A stretch of DNA of 64,000 nucleotides from Sandarakinorhabdus glacialis (lineage in GTDB: Bacteria; Pseudomonadota; Alphaproteobacteria; Sphingomonadales; Sphingomonadaceae), in NCBI RefSeq assembly GCF_014643455.1, contig NZ_BMJM01000008.1:88104-152103 (forward strand), read 5' to 3'. Below are positions 47,529-56,802 of this stretch, piece by piece. Position numbers and translations under genes: made by a program. The notes below the pieces were generated by a model. It saw only the letters and a list, made by a program, of their open reading frames with translations. It ran no database searches and was not told the origin of the DNA. Each line of letters opens with the position of its first letter. Positions within the stretch are counted from its first letter, which is position 1.

Positions 47529-48725
47529 ATGTCAGTTCCCGCCGCATCCGATCCCGTCGTCATCGCCGGTTTCGCCCGCACCCCGATGGGCGGTTTCCAA
47601 GGCGCGCTCTCTACCGTCTCGGCCACCGCGCTCGGCGCCGCCGCCGTGAAGGCCGCCGTCGAACGCTCGGGCGTTTCTCCGGCCAAGGTCGAGCAGATCT
47701 TCATGGGCTGCGTCCTCCCGGCCGGCCTTGGTCAGGCGCCCGCCCGCCAGGCCGCGCTCGGTGCCGGGCTACCGCTTTCGGTCGAGGCCACCACCGTCAA
47801 CAAGATGTGCGGATCGGGCATGCAGGCGACCATCATGGCGCACGACGCGCTGCTGGCGGGCAGCGCCGAAGTCATCGTCGCCGGCGGCATGGAGAGCATG
47901 TCGAACGCGCCGTATCTGCTCACCAAGCACCGCGCCGGCGCGCGCATCGGCCATGATGCCGTCAAGGATTCGATGTACCTCGACGGCCTCGAGGACGCTT
48001 ATGACTCCGGCCGCCTGATGGGCTCGTTTGCCGAGGATTCGGCGCGCGATTACCAGTTCACCCGCGTCGCCCAGGATGATTACGCCCTCGAAAGCCTGCG
48101 CCGCGCCAGTGCCGCCATCGCGTCGGGCGCCTTCGACGACGAAGTCACCCCGGTTACGGTGTCGGGTCGCGGCGGCGACACCATCGTGACCGCCGACGAA
48201 CAGCCCGGCAAGGCCCGCCCCGACAAGATTCCCGGCCTCAAGCCGGCATTTTGCAAGGATGGCACTATTACCGCCGCCAACGCCTCGTCGATTTCGGACG
48301 GTGCCGCTGCCCTTGTGCTGACCCGTGCCAGCGTCGCCGCCCGCGACGGGCTCACGGTCCGCGCGCGTATCGTGGCCCACGCCGCCCACGCCCATGAACC
48401 CGGCAAGTTCACCACCGCCCCTGTCCCCGCCATCGAAAAACTCCTCGCCAAGGCTGGCTGGAGCATCGCCGATGTCGACCTGTTCGAAGTCAACGAAGCC
48501 TTTGCCGCTGTCGCCATGATCGCCATGCACGACCTCGGCATTCCCCACGAAAAGCTAAACATCCACGGCGGCGCTACCGCGCTCGGCCACCCCATCGGCG
48601 CCTCGGGCGCCCGCATCATCGCCACGCTGGTTGCCGCCCTGGAACGCACCGGCGGCAAGCGCGGCATCGCCGCCCTGTGCATCGGCGGCGGCGAAGCAAC
48701 GGCAATAGCGGTCGAGCGCCACTAA
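47529..48725 (+). CDS. Acetyl-CoA C-acetyltransferase (thiolase)
   Basis: 398 residues; reversible Claisen condensation of acyl-CoA with acetyl-CoA. All catalytic parts are present: nucleophile Cys in NKMCGSGMQATIMAHDALL, NEAFAAV, the His in GGATALGHPIGASGAR and the second Cys in AALCIGGGEATAIA. It could act in polyhydroxyalkanoate synthesis or in degradation; no phaB or other partner is adjacent. Confidence 0.95.
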   Translation: MSVPAASDPVVIAGFARTPMGGFQGALSTVSATALGAAAVKAAVERSGVSPAKVEQIFMGCVLPAGLGQAPARQAALGAGLPLSVEATTVNKMCGSGMQATIMAHDALLAGSAEVIVAGGMESMSNAPYLLTKHRAGARIGHDAVKDSMYLDGLEDAYDSGRLMGSFAEDSARDYQFTRVAQDDYALESLRRASAAIASGAFDDEVTPVTVSGRGGDTIVTADEQPGKARPDKIPGLKPAFCKDGTITAANASSISDGAAALVLTRASVAARDGLTVRARIVAHAAHAHEPGKFTTAPVPAIEKLLAKAGWSIADVDLFEVNEAFAAVAMIAMHDLGIPHEKLNIHGGATALGHPIGASGARIIATLVAALERTGGKRGIAALCIGGGEATAIAVERH

Positions 48726-48732
48726 CTCTCCC

Positions 48733-48749
48733 CTCTCCTTCGAGGAGAG
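48733..48749. terminator. Hairpin after the thiolase gene
   Basis: CTCTCCT-TCG-AGGAGAG, 7-bp perfect stem 8 bases past the stop; resembles the first half of the type A/B repeats. No T-run. Confidence 0.5.
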
Positions 48750-48942
48750 ACACGCCACTTGGTGCGACGCGGCTCCGCATGCAGGCGTGACATTTTGCTG
48801 TGCGCACCGCCGCGCAGAGTTGGCGAAGTTCTATCACTGCATGATCACTTGAGGTGCCTCGGTCGTAGCGCACCGGACGGCTCCCCACGCCCATAGGCGG
48901 GCATTTGAACGCGGCCCTCGCGACTTGAGACCCGCGGGCCAG

Positions 48943-49647
48943 TCAGTCTTGTCGCGCCGTGGCATAGGGTCCTTGCCGACAGACGATTACCGTCCCGACG
49001 CCGAGATACCAGATTGCCTGTGCCGACACGATCAATGCGAGATTGTGAGCATTGAGCCGCTCGGCGCCCAGAACCAGAATGCCGAATTGTGTCATTGCAG
49101 AGATCAATCCAAGAGTACCGGCAATACGCGCGCCGTCCTTTCGCAGGACAAGATCTCCGGCCCAAAGCGCAGTTGCACCGGCGAGCGCCAAAAGGCCAAG
49201 CCGGGTCATGAATTCGATCTGAAGCCCGCTAAATCGCAAAAGCGCCTGTGTTTGTACTGCACAGTCTCCGCCGATGGTGATGCACCGCGTGGCCAGTGCC
49301 GAGGCGACGAAGCCGTCGAGTAAAACTGCCAGGCAGATCAAGACCAATGCAAGCGCCGACGCGACCGCCCCGAGGAGGACATGGGGGCGGGCGAGATCCA
49401 GTCGCATGGCAAAACCCAGCATGAGCGAGGTCATCACCATCATCGCCGCTGCGAGCGTGCCGTGGACCAGGCGATTGGCGGAAGCCTGGTGCGCAATGCT
49501 GTCCACAAGGGCAACGGCGTCCGCTTGCCCGGCGACAGGATGGTGCATGACCATCGCCAGCATCACGGCGACCAACGCGGCGATGCCTGATGCGACGATG
49601 ACATCCGTGCGCCGTGCTGGTCCTGCGGAATTGGCCTCGACGGTCAT
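48943..49647 (-). CDS. Membrane protein of unknown function
   Basis: 234 residues with about six hydrophobic helices (VIVASGIAALVAVMLAMVM; LVHGTLAAAMMVMTSLMLGF; LLGAVASALALVLICLAVLL and others). No family recognised. ATG 49647 is chosen because AGGAG lies six bases before it; two in-frame ATGs just upstream lack that spacing. It is divergent from a TetR-family regulator with a ~100-base shared promoter region, so it is the likely regulated target. Less extreme base composition than the flanking core genes, by eye. Confidence 0.7.
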   Translation of the reverse strand: MTVEANSAGPARRTDVIVASGIAALVAVMLAMVMHHPVAGQADAVALVDSIAHQASANRLVHGTLAAAMMVMTSLMLGFAMRLDLARPHVLLGAVASALALVLICLAVLLDGFVASALATRCITIGGDCAVQTQALLRFSGLQIEFMTRLGLLALAGATALWAGDLVLRKDGARIAGTLGLISAMTQFGILVLGAERLNAHNLALIVSAQAIWYLGVGTVIVCRQGPYATARQD

Positions 49648-49745
49648 TTTCATCTCCTCATTCAAGGCAACCCTGCTAAGCGCTCAAGCCCGACAGATAC
49701 TGGACGATCGCGCCGATCCGTCCCGAAGCGGGCGAAGGAGCAAAT

Positions 49746-50369
49746 TTGCCCGGCATCAAGGTTTTGCGAGGACGTTTGTCTCAAGCTGCAGGTGCCGACC
49801 CGCGAGTCCGACGAAGCCGCGCGGCGTTGACGACCGCATTCACGGAACTGGCATTCGAGCGCGGATATCAGGACATCGGCGTCAGGGATGTCGCCGACCG
49901 AGCAGCTGTCGGACGCTCGACGCTCTATTCCCATTTTTCCGACATGAACGACCTGCTCGCGCACAGCCTCGACACGCATTTAGGCACGCTCGCACGATGT
50001 ACGGTCAGGCTGGAAATGGAGCCCGACCTGGTGCGTGTGATCGCCCATTTCTGGCAGCAGCGCAGTAGCGCCCGGACAATGTTGCAGGGCCAGGCCGGCG
50101 CCGCCATTGCTTGTCTTCTTGTCCGACATCTCGAAACAGCGCTGCTTGGGCTTTATCGCACTCATCGGTCACGACCCAGCCTTCCTGCATCGCTGCTTGC
50201 AGAGCAACTGGCCGCCGGGCAGATTGCAGTGCTCGCCACCTGGCTGGCCGGTCGAGCTGCGGCATCCCCGGAGAAGGTGGCACAGTTGCTGCACAGGACG
50301 AGTTATGCCGCAGCGATGGCATCGCTCCAATCGGTCGAAAGCGCCCGCTTATCGAAAACTGGCCGGTAA
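49746..50369 (+). CDS. TetR family transcriptional regulator
   Basis: 207 residues starting at TTG 49746, supported by an AAGGAG element with ~6 bases spacing. The DNA-binding HTH is clear: SRAALTTAFTELAFERGYQD then IGVRDVADRAAVGRSTLYSH and FSDMNDLLAHSL. The C-terminal ligand domain is unspecific. It probably represses the divergent membrane-protein gene in the absence of an unknown ligand. Confidence 0.85.
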   Translation: MPGIKVLRGRLSQAAGADPRVRRSRAALTTAFTELAFERGYQDIGVRDVADRAAVGRSTLYSHFSDMNDLLAHSLDTHLGTLARCTVRLEMEPDLVRVIAHFWQQRSSARTMLQGQAGAAIACLLVRHLETALLGLYRTHRSRPSLPASLLAEQLAAGQIAVLATWLAGRAAASPEKVAQLLHRTSYAAAMASLQSVESARLSKTGR

Positions 50370-50430
50370 GACGCCGATCGGCTGTCCACAAAAAAACGAC
50401 GCTCCCCTCAGGAAATGGACAACCCCGAAG

Positions 50431-51684
50431 TCAAGGCTGCAACGCGCTCGGCACTTCGCCCTTCAGCCCCGCCGCAACCTTCTCCGCCGCCTCCATCACG
50501 CGCAGGATATTGCCCCCCGCCAGCCGGGCGCAATCCGCCTCGCTCCATCCCCGCCGCAGCAGCTCGGCGATCAGTGCCGGATACGTCTCCACCCCGCCCA
50601 GCCCGGTCGGCGTATTGTCGATGCCATCGAGATCGCCGCCCAGCCCGACATGGCGGTGCCCCGCGATCTTGGCGATATGATCGACATGATCGGCGACCTC
50701 CGCCAGCGTCACCTCGGGCATCGGATGGGCTTTTTCCCACTCGGCATAGGCCGCCGCGGCGCGCTCCGGCTGGCCGATATACAGCCCCGAATACGGCGGC
50801 GCGCTGAAACTCGCCCGCACCCCGGCGCGCGCCGCCTCCCATTCCATGCGCCTGCGCGACACATAGCCCGGCGCATAATTGACCATCACGATCCCGCCAT
50901 TCGCCGCCACCAGCTTGAGCACCTCATCGGATACGTTGCGCGGATGGTCGGTGATCGCCCGCGCCGACGAATGCGAGAAAATCACTGGCGCCTTGCTCGC
51001 CGCCATCGCCGCCTTCATCGTGCCTTCCGACACATGGCTGAGATCGACGAGCATTCCGAGCCGGTTGAGCTCCCCCACCACCGCAACTCCGAACGGCGTC
51101 AGCACCACCGGCCGCGGATTCTCGTTGGCGCTGTCGGCCCAGTCGTTGTGCCGGACATGCGTCAGCGTCAGGTAACGCGCCCCCAGTGCGTAAAACTGCC
51201 GCAGCGCCGGCAAGCTGTTGTCGATCTGGCTGCCTCCCTCGACGCCGATCAGGCTCGCCACCTTGCCGGTTTTCTGGATGCGCCGCACATCCGCCGCCGT
51301 CCCCGCCAGCTCGAAATGCTGTGGATAGCGCGCCACGATGCCCCGCACGATGTCGATCTGCTCGAGCGTCGCCTTCACCGCCGCTGGCCCGGTCACCGTG
51401 GCCGGGACCCACACCGACCAGAATTGCCCGCCGACCCTGCCGGCATGCAGCCGCGGAATATCGGTGTGCAGCGGATGCTTGAACTTGCTGCTGTCGGCCA
51501 TCAGGTCGACCGACCACCAGTCCTCGCCGAAATCGCCGCGCAACTGCTCGGGCCAGTCATTGTGCCCATCGATGATCGGCTGCTTGCTCAGCACCGCCTT
51601 TGCTCGCGCCAAGTTCGGATCGTCCGCCGCTATTGCCGGCTGGCAAAGGAACAAGGCGGCGGTCAGCATCGATATTTTGCGCAT
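50431..51684 (-). CDS. Secreted M19 family dipeptidase
   Basis: 417 residues. Signal peptide MRKISMLTAALFLCQPAIAA; metal ligands H41 and D43 (IIDGHNDW), the bridging Glu in SLIGVEGGSQIDNS, and histidines in MLVDLSHVSE and VIFSHSSARA. GLGGDLDGIDNTPTGLGGVE is typical of the family. ATG 51684 is chosen because the frame further upstream is antisense to the acyl-CoA dehydrogenase. It is only distantly similar to the other M19 enzyme at 11084-12298. A periplasmic peptidase role is inferred. Confidence 0.88.
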   Translation of the reverse strand: MRKISMLTAALFLCQPAIAADDPNLARAKAVLSKQPIIDGHNDWPEQLRGDFGEDWWSVDLMADSSKFKHPLHTDIPRLHAGRVGGQFWSVWVPATVTGPAAVKATLEQIDIVRGIVARYPQHFELAGTAADVRRIQKTGKVASLIGVEGGSQIDNSLPALRQFYALGARYLTLTHVRHNDWADSANENPRPVVLTPFGVAVVGELNRLGMLVDLSHVSEGTMKAAMAASKAPVIFSHSSARAITDHPRNVSDEVLKLVAANGGIVMVNYAPGYVSRRRMEWEAARAGVRASFSAPPYSGLYIGQPERAAAAYAEWEKAHPMPEVTLAEVADHVDHIAKIAGHRHVGLGGDLDGIDNTPTGLGGVETYPALIAELLRRGWSEADCARLAGGNILRVMEAAEKVAAGLKGEVPSALQP

Positions 51685-51783
51685 GCGAAACTTGTCGCAC
51701 CGTATCGCCCTCTCTTGCAAGACAGGTGCGCTCGCATCACCATTCGCGGTAACGCAGCGGCCAGACATTCCCCGGAGAAGACG

Positions 51784-52926
51784 ATGCTCGATACCAGCGA
51801 ACGCGGCGCCTATAACGAGGACCATGAGGCCTTTCGCGGCACCGTCCGCAAATTGTTCGACAAGGAACTCTATCCCAACCTCGACCGCTTCGAGGACGAG
51901 GGCATCGTCTCCAAGGATTTCTGGCGCGCCTGCGGCGAAAACGGGCTGCTCTGCCCCACCGTCCCGGAGGAATACGGCGGCCTGGGCCTCGATTTCGGCT
52001 ATAACGCTGTCGTCGGCGAGGAACTCTCCTACGCCGGCTCGTCGGCGGGTCTCACCCTGCAATCCGACATCGTCGCCGAATATATCGTCGCCTATGGATC
52101 GGAGGAGCAGAAAGCCAAATACCTGCCGCTGATGATCTCGGGCGAGCTCATCACCGCCATCGCCATGACCGAACCCGGCGCCGGCTCGGACTTGCAGGGC
52201 GTCCGCACGACGGCCCGCCGCGACGGCAACCACTATGTCATCTCGGGCTCGAAAACCTACATCACCAATGGCCAGAACGCCGGCCTGATCATCGTCGTCG
52301 CCAAGACCGACCCCGACAAGGGCGCCAAGGGCACCTCGCTGATCCTCGTCGAGCAGGATCGCGACGGCTTCGAACGCGGCCGCAAGCTCGACAAGATCGG
52401 CCAGAACTCGGCCGACACGTCGGAGCTGTTCTTCAACGAGGTCCGCGTGCCGATCACCAACTGCCTCGGCGCCGAGAACCAGGGCTTCATCTACCTGATG
52501 AGCCAGTTGCCGCAGGAACGCCTCAGCATCGCCATCAGCGCCCAGGCCGGGGCCCAGCGCGCCTTCGACGAAGCCGTCAAATTCACGAAGGATCGCAAGG
52601 CCTTCGGCAAGACGGTGTTCGACTTCCAGAACACCCGCTTCACGCTGGCGTCCTTGAAGACCCAGCTCCAGGTCGGCTGGGCCCACATCGACTGGGGCCT
52701 CAAGCGCCACCTCGCCGGCAAGCTGACGGCAGCCGAAGCATCCGCCGCCAAGCTCTGGCACACCGAAATGCAGGGCGAAGTCGTCGACGCGGCGCTGCAA
52801 CTCCACGGCGGCGCAGGTTACATGAACGAATATCCCATCGCTCGCCTGTGGCGCGACGCCCGCGTCCAGCGCATCTACGGCGGCACTTCCGAAATCATGC
52901 GCGAAGTCATCGCCCGCACGATCTAG
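51784..52926 (+). CDS. Acyl-CoA dehydrogenase (long-chain/isovaleryl type)
   Basis: 380 residues; FAD-dependent alpha-beta dehydrogenation of acyl-CoA. MTEPGAGSDLQGVRTTARRD and SQLPQERLSIAISAQAGAQR are conserved. The C-terminal motif is QRIYGGTSEIMREVIART: Gly stands where medium-chain enzymes have the catalytic Glu (YEGT). The base is therefore expected to be the Glu of QERL, as in long-chain and isovaleryl-CoA dehydrogenases. ATG 51784 gives the standard N-terminus. Followed by a strong inverted repeat. Confidence 0.94.
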   Translation: MLDTSERGAYNEDHEAFRGTVRKLFDKELYPNLDRFEDEGIVSKDFWRACGENGLLCPTVPEEYGGLGLDFGYNAVVGEELSYAGSSAGLTLQSDIVAEYIVAYGSEEQKAKYLPLMISGELITAIAMTEPGAGSDLQGVRTTARRDGNHYVISGSKTYITNGQNAGLIIVVAKTDPDKGAKGTSLILVEQDRDGFERGRKLDKIGQNSADTSELFFNEVRVPITNCLGAENQGFIYLMSQLPQERLSIAISAQAGAQRAFDEAVKFTKDRKAFGKTVFDFQNTRFTLASLKTQLQVGWAHIDWGLKRHLAGKLTAAEASAAKLWHTEMQGEVVDAALQLHGGAGYMNEYPIARLWRDARVQRIYGGTSEIMREVIARTI

Positions 52927-52933
52927 AGGCCCA

Positions 52934-52966
52934 TTCGTCATGCTGGACTTGGTTCAGCATGACGAA
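52934..52966. terminator. Perfect 12-bp inverted repeat between convergent genes
   Basis: TTCGTCATGCTG-(9 bases)-CAGCATGACGAA between the acyl-CoA dehydrogenase and cyclophilin stops. Probably a bidirectional transcript end; it is also the shape of another sphingomonad intergenic repeat class. Confidence 0.65.
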
Positions 52967-53002
52967 GTGATTACAGGGACGCGGGCCGCGGTTGCTCAGG
53001 CC

Positions 53003-53758
53003 TCAACGCGGCGGCGTCGGCCCCGCAGGCGGGACCGCAGCCGGCGGCACGCCGGTCGGCAAGCCCGGAACCCCGGTCGGCACCCCCGCCGGCAACACCG
53101 CCGGAATCGGCGAAGACGGTGCCGGCGCCGGCACCTTGTCGGTCGCCATCGAGGCTCGCACGATCTTCGACGGTGTCGCCGGCGGCTCGCCGCGCGCGAT
53201 CGCGTCGACATATTCCATGCCGCTCACCACCCGTCCCCACACCGTATAGGTGCGGTCGAGCTTCAACACCGGCTGCAGCACGATGAAAAACTGGCTGTTG
53301 GCACTGTCGACGCTCTGCGCCCGGGCCATCGAAACCGCGCCGCGGACATGCGGCAGGTCGTTGAACTCCGATGCGAGATCCGGCAATTTCGACCCGCCCT
53401 GCCCGGTGCCGGTCGGATCGCCGCCCTGCGCCATGAAGCCCTCGATCACCCGGTGAAAAACCGTCCCGTCGTAAAACCCCTGCTTCACCAGCGTCTTGAC
53501 CCGCTCGACGTGCCGCGGCGCCGCGTCGGGCCGCATGACGATCTTTACCCGTCCACCAGTCGACAGGTCGAGGTACATGACGTCCTCTTCCTTCACTTCG
53601 GCAGGCGTGCCGGGCAGGGTCGGCGCCGGACCCATCTTGGGCAGCACCGGCGGCGCCTTCAGATCGTCCTTCGACGGCGGCGGCGCGCCTTGCGCCAGTG
53701 CCCCGCCCGAAACCCCGAGCGCCAAAACAGCGCCCAGCAACAAACGCTTCAACATCAT
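53003..53758 (-). CDS. Cyclophilin-type peptidyl-prolyl isomerase, periplasmic
   Basis: 251 residues. Signal peptide MMLKRLLLGAVLALGVSGGA; the cyclophilin core includes GFYDGTVFHRVIEGFMAQGG (active-site Arg), SMARAQSVDSANSQFFIVL and TVWGRVVSGMEYVDAI. The last ~45 residues are a low-complexity Pro/Val/Gly repeat tail (LPAGVPTGVPGLPTGVPPAA). The start overlaps the coaD stop by four bases, so it is made with CoaD. Confidence 0.92.
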   Translation of the reverse strand: MMLKRLLLGAVLALGVSGGALAQGAPPPSKDDLKAPPVLPKMGPAPTLPGTPAEVKEEDVMYLDLSTGGRVKIVMRPDAAPRHVERVKTLVKQGFYDGTVFHRVIEGFMAQGGDPTGTGQGGSKLPDLASEFNDLPHVRGAVSMARAQSVDSANSQFFIVLQPVLKLDRTYTVWGRVVSGMEYVDAIARGEPPATPSKIVRASMATDKVPAPAPSSPIPAVLPAGVPTGVPGLPTGVPPAAVPPAGPTPPR

Positions 53759-54252
53759 GATCCTCGCTGGCCGGTCTCGTCGACCCGCGCCACCACGTCG
53801 GCCGCCACCCGCGGCGTCACGAACTTGCGGATATCGCCGCCATAGACGGCGATCTCCTTGACCAGCTTCGACGCGATCGGCTGCAACGCCACGTCGGCCA
53901 TCAGGAACACCGTCTCGATGCGGCTGTTGAGCTGCTGGTTCATCCCCGCCATCTGGTATTCATACTCGAAATCGGCGACGGCGCGCAGCCCGCGAATGAT
54001 GACCGAAGCGCCTTGGATCTCGGCGAATTTCATCAGCAGCGCATCGAACTCGACGACCTCGATGCCCTTGATGCCCTCGACTTCGCGCAGCACCTGCGCC
54101 TTGCGTTCGGCCAGCGTGAACATCGGCGATTTCGACGGGTTGGTCGACACGCCGATGACCAGCTTGTCGACCAGCTTGGCGCCGCGCCGGATGATATCCA
54201 TGTGCCCCAGCGTCAACGGATCGAAGGTGCCGGGATAAACGCCGATGCGCAT
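53755..54252 (-). CDS. coaD: Phosphopantetheine adenylyltransferase
   Basis: 165 residues; penultimate step of coenzyme A synthesis. MRIGVYPGTFDPLTLGHMDI carries the T/HxGH nucleotidyltransferase motif; IIRGLRAVADFEYEYQMAGM and FLMADVALQPIASKLVKEIA follow. Normal length. It is overlapped by the downstream cyclophilin gene and lies 12 bases after ispA. Confidence 0.97.
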   Translation of the reverse strand: MRIGVYPGTFDPLTLGHMDIIRRGAKLVDKLVIGVSTNPSKSPMFTLAERKAQVLREVEGIKGIEVVEFDALLMKFAEIQGASVIIRGLRAVADFEYEYQMAGMNQQLNSRIETVFLMADVALQPIASKLVKEIAVYGGDIRKFVTPRVAADVVARVDETGQRGS

Positions 54253-54264
54253 GTCGATTGTTCC

Positions 54265-55182
54265 TTATCGGTCGCGTTCGATGGCGAAGCGCGCGATGGC
54301 ACGCAGCAAGTCGCCCTCCTCGCCAAAACCATGCAAATGCGCAATGGCCTGGTCGATCAACATCGTCGCCTGGGTCCGCGCGCGCTCAACGCCGAGCAGC
54401 GAAACAAACGTCGCCTTGCCCGCCGCCGCGTCCTTGCCGACCGCCTTGCCGGCCGCATCGGCCGATCCTTCGACATCGAGCAGATCATCGGCAATCTGGA
54501 ATGCCAGCCCGAGATCGCGGGCGTAACCGCGGAGCGGCGTGCGCTGCGCGTCGGGCACCCGTGCCATGATTGCCCCGGCCTCGAGGCAAAAGCCGATCAG
54601 CGCGCCGGTCTTCAACTGCTGCAACCGCGTCACGCCCGACAGGTCGTACGACGCATCATCGGCCACCAGGTCCATCATCTGGCCGCCCGCCATTCCCGAT
54701 GGTCCCGACGCGATCGCCAGCTCGGTCACCAGCTCAGCGCGCGCGAACGGATCCTCGTGCGTCGCCGGGTCGGCCAAGATCTCGAACGCCAGCGCATGGA
54801 GCGAATCGCCCGCCAGCACCGCCGTCGCCTCGTCGAAGGCCTTGTGAACCGTCGGCTTGCCGCGGCGCATATCGTCGTCGTCCATGCACGGCATGTCGTC
54901 GTGGATCAGCGAATAGACATGGATGCACTCGATCGCCAGCGCCACCCGCAGCGCTCGCTCGCGCGGCACATGGAACAGGTCGCACGCCGCCACCACCAGC
55001 AAAGGCCGCATCCGCTTGCCGCCGCCGATCGCTGCATGCCGCATCGCCTCGAACAGGCGCGCCCGGCTGTCCGCCGGCACCGGCAGCAACCGGTCGAAGC
55101 GCTGGTCCATCGCCTTGCCGATGGCATCGAGCGCCGGCTTCAAACTGATCGACGCGTGCACCATGTCGGACTTGGTGCTCAT
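54265..55182 (-). CDS. ispA: Farnesyl diphosphate synthase (polyprenyl synthetase)
   Basis: 305 residues. First aspartate-rich motif with the two-residue insertion of bacterial short-chain enzymes, SLIHDDMPCMDDDDMRRG; second motif LAFQIADDLLDVEG; GGGKRMRPLLVVAA is the early conserved block. It makes C15 (possibly C20) diphosphate for quinones, hopanoids or carotenoids. Overlap with xseB (ATGA) gives the common xseB-ispA pair; dxs, often next, is absent. Confidence 0.95.
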   Translation of the reverse strand: MSTKSDMVHASISLKPALDAIGKAMDQRFDRLLPVPADSRARLFEAMRHAAIGGGKRMRPLLVVAACDLFHVPRERALRVALAIECIHVYSLIHDDMPCMDDDDMRRGKPTVHKAFDEATAVLAGDSLHALAFEILADPATHEDPFARAELVTELAIASGPSGMAGGQMMDLVADDASYDLSGVTRLQQLKTGALIGFCLEAGAIMARVPDAQRTPLRGYARDLGLAFQIADDLLDVEGSADAAGKAVGKDAAAGKATFVSLLGVERARTQATMLIDQAIAHLHGFGEEGDLLRAIARFAIERDR

Positions 55183-55445
55183 TGGCCTGTCGCGGGACCG
55201 GCATCAGGCCGGTCGAACGGCCGCGTGCCGATCGCCTGGCCGGCATCATTCTGCTGGATCGCCTCGATTCGCGCTGTCGCATCGGCCAGCTTGGCTTCGC
55301 AATGCGCCTTCAGGGTCTGGCCGTCGGTATACAGCCCGATCGAATCCTCGAGGCTCGCCTCACCGCTTTCCAACCGGTGGACGATGGTCTCGAGCCGCTT
55401 CAGCGCATCCTCGAAACTCAATTGCGAAAGCTCTGTTACATCCAT
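55179..55445 (-). CDS. xseB: Exodeoxyribonuclease VII small subunit
   Basis: 88 residues from ATG 55445: LSFEDALKRLETIVHRLESG followed by EASLEDSIGLYTDGQTLKAH is the family's helical core. The frame extends upstream but that part is not similar. Short Pro/Asp tail. Partner of XseA (not in the window). Confidence 0.93.
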   Translation of the reverse strand: MDVTELSQLSFEDALKRLETIVHRLESGEASLEDSIGLYTDGQTLKAHCEAKLADATARIEAIQQNDAGQAIGTRPFDRPDAGPATGQ

Positions 55446-55618
55446 GGAGCGTTGTTTGAACGGGCGCGCCGACACGGTCAAGCAGTCAACCGGCGCGACG
55501 CCGCGATGGCGCGCCAAATCCTGCTTGCCTTCGGGCGCAGGGCGTTCGATTATCCCGCCAAAGAGCAATAATTCGGTCGCATCGCTGCAACCTTTGCCAA
55601 CACCTGGGGAGCTTCTCG

Positions 55619-56734
55619 ATGCCAACCGCCGCTACTGCCGCCGTGCTGCGCGCCCGCGGCGCACCCTATGCTCTCGAACCCGTCGTGCTCGCCGCCATCG
55701 GCCCCGGCCAGGTCCGCGTCCGCATCCACGCCTGCGGCATCTGCTTCACCGATGTCGGCGTCCAGACCTATGAACAGGGCCTGCCGCTGCCGCAGGTCCT
55801 CGGCCACGAAGGCGCCGGCATCGTCGAAGCCGTCGGCCCCGGCGTCACCAGCGTCGCCGCCGGCGATCATGTCGTGCTCAGCTATGCCTCCTGCGGCGCC
55901 TGCCCGAGCTGCAGCAACGCCGCCCCGCAATATTGCGCCAACTTCATGCTGCTCAACTATGCCGGCCGCCTGCCCGACGGCCGCGCCCCGATGGTCGCGG
56001 CGGGGCAGGGCGAAGGCGGCGAGATCTTCGGCGGTTTCTTCGGCCAATCGTCGTTCGCCACCCATGCCATCGCCTATGAACGCAACACCGTGAAGGTCGC
56101 CGCCAGCCTCGATTTCGCGACGCTGGCACCGTTCGGCTGCGGCATGCAGACCGGTGCCGGTACCGTCTACAACAGCCTGAAACCGCGCGCCGGCCAGTCG
56201 CTCGTCGTCATGGGCACCGGCAGCGTCGGCCTTGCCGCGCTGATGGCGGCCGCCGATCTCGAATGCACGCCGCTGATCGCCGTCGATCGCAACCCCGACC
56301 GTTTGGCGCTGGCCACCTCGCTCGGCGCCACCCACACCATATTGGCCGACGGCGCCGACCTCGCCGCCGCCATCCGCGCCATCATCCCCACCGGCGTGGA
56401 CTATATCGTCGACACCACGGGCGTCGGCCCGGTCATCCGCGCCGGCACCGGGGCGCTCGCCTCGCGCGGCCAGCTGGCAATGCTCGCTGTCACCCCGCCG
56501 GGCACCGAGATCAGCATCAACCCCAACATCCTGCTCGGCGGGCGTGCGCTCCGCGGTGCCGTCGAGGGCGATGCCGACCCCCAGGTCTTCATCCCGTGGC
56601 TCATCGCCCGCCACCGCGCCGGGCGTTTTCCGCACGACCGGCTGATCACCACCTACCCGTTCGCCGAGATCAACGCTGCCGTGGCGGACATGAAGTCCGG
56701 CAAGGTCGTCAAGCCAGTGCTGCTGATGGACTAA
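55619..56734 (+). CDS. Zinc-dependent alcohol dehydrogenase family protein
   Basis: 371 residues, MDR superfamily. Catalytic zinc ligands: Cys in IHACGICFTDVG and His/Glu in VLGHEGAGIVEAVG. The structural-zinc loop SCGACPSCSNAAPQYC has the four cysteines, and the NAD-binding VVMGTGSVGLAALMAA follows. The closest types act on aryl alcohols or long-chain aldehydes, but the substrate cannot be assigned. Divergent from xseB. Confidence 0.9.
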   Translation: MPTAATAAVLRARGAPYALEPVVLAAIGPGQVRVRIHACGICFTDVGVQTYEQGLPLPQVLGHEGAGIVEAVGPGVTSVAAGDHVVLSYASCGACPSCSNAAPQYCANFMLLNYAGRLPDGRAPMVAAGQGEGGEIFGGFFGQSSFATHAIAYERNTVKVAASLDFATLAPFGCGMQTGAGTVYNSLKPRAGQSLVVMGTGSVGLAALMAAADLECTPLIAVDRNPDRLALATSLGATHTILADGADLAAAIRAIIPTGVDYIVDTTGVGPVIRAGTGALASRGQLAMLAVTPPGTEISINPNILLGGRALRGAVEGDADPQVFIPWLIARHRAGRFPHDRLITTYPFAEINAAVADMKSGKVVKPVLLMD

Positions 56735-56744
56735 GGCTGCGGCC

Positions 56745-56775
56745 GTCACCCCGGCGAAGGCCGGGGCCCATCTCC
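56745..56775. repeat. Dispersed palindromic repeat, type D
   Basis: GTCACCCCGGCGAAGGCCGG then GGCCCATCTCC, between convergent alcohol dehydrogenase and crotonase genes. Confidence 0.88.
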
Positions 56776-56802
56776 TGAACTAACAGGACAGGGCCCCTCC
56801 GC

